Assembly (NCBI GenBank): GCA_028583685.1
Contig: JAMXIF010001164.1
Coordinates: 7,648,303 to 7,712,302 of the forward strand
Source of the DNA: Petaurus breviceps papuanus
Lineage: Eukaryota > Chordata > Mammalia > Diprotodontia > Petauridae
Direction of reading: 5' to 3'
Length of the DNA: 64,000 nucleotides
Shown: piece after piece, positions 63,813 to 64,000 of the stretch
Layout of the letters: every line of letters begins with the position of its first letter
How positions within the stretch are numbered: position 1 is the first letter of the stretch
The notes under the pieces: model-generated
Told to the model about the DNA's origin: nothing
The model's database searches: none
Seen by the model: the letters and a program-made list of their open reading frames with translations, nothing else
Translations under genes and position numbers: made by a program

Positions 63813-64000
63813 TTGCTATTGTAATTATCATTTCTTTTTACATATTCTTTATTCCAACCAAATTAATCTATTTGATATTTCTTGAATTCAGCATTCCATT
63901 TTCCCACTTCTATGCTTTCACAATAGCTGTCTCCCACACCTGTGACAGATTTCCACTTCCCATTAGAATCCTTATCATCCTTCAAGACTCAGGTGACATA

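Larger units (their letters stand above)
44006..64000 (+). other. FRMPD2: FRMPD2 gene, 5' coding part (KIND-domain exons), continues past the window
   Basis: FRMPD2 is a scaffold protein with an N-terminal KIND domain, a FERM domain and three PDZ domains. It is known at basolateral membranes of epithelia and in neuronal postsynaptic complexes. Here five well-supported exons and one candidate run left to right with introns of about 1.8, 7.2, 2.9, 4.1 and 1.9 kb. Joined, the first five give roughly 220 residues matching, from memory, the human FRMPD2 N-terminus: the SVTLAS start, [49 protein letters not shown] and VQQNRSY. PTPN13 has a related KIND domain, but the residue-level match is to FRMPD2. 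FERM and PDZ exons are not in the window and should follow to the right. Confidence 0.95.

Overview
The window is mammalian nuclear DNA and almost certainly marsupial. It is AT-rich, has no operon-like gene layout, and is packed with the SINEs typical of metatherian genomes. These are a roughly 240-bp tRNA-derived CORE-SINE of Mar1 type, a roughly 150-bp tRNA-derived SINE with two clear subtypes, and THER1/MIR. LINEs of the L1, L2 and CR1/L3 clades and small hAT-type DNA transposons are also present. I cannot fix the species; an Australian marsupial such as a dasyurid is a reasonable guess.

The one host gene I can support is FRMPD2, on the + strand in the right third. Five coding exons at 44006-44131, 45898-46055, 53211-53276, 56132-56314 and 60371-60497 have clean splice sites and matching phases. 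Joined in order they read through the N-terminal KIND domain. A sixth, less conserved candidate exon (62376-62504) fits in frame. The FERM and PDZ exons must lie beyond the right edge. No first (5' UTR or alternative N-terminal) exon or CpG island was found upstream.

Left two thirds (1-44005): no convincing host exons. It is a layered record of transposition. A CR1/L3 LINE (about 2.63-5.05 kb) is interrupted by a Mar1-type SINE, which is itself split by a solo LTR. A MIR is split by a hAT MITE that is split by another solo LTR (15.5-16.5 kb). A third solo LTR lies in a MIR (22.0 kb), and a fourth, more diverged one lies at 35.5 kb. All four LTRs have exact 5-bp target-site duplications. L1 fragments lie at 1.0-2.0, 19.4-20.0, 25.6-28.2 (three pieces in mixed orientation), 29.0-30.2, 31.3-31.7 and 40.1-40.7 kb. 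A 2.4-kb L1-derived element without ORF2 (HAL1-like) sits at 40.7-43.1 kb.

Right third (44-64 kb): FRMPD2 introns with further L1, L2, CR1/L3, MIR and hAT copies, a CTTC microsatellite with a 10-N assembly gap, and a duplicated L2-plus-hAT composite whose two copies flank one FRMPD2 exon.

I see no CRISPR array, tRNA or rRNA gene, intact viral gene, or new multi-gene system. Most open frames in the window are chance frames or translations of repeats. Repeat family names come from recognition of consensus-like motifs and were not checked with a masking program; most repeat boundaries are good to about 10-30 bp, except where a target-site duplication is stated.
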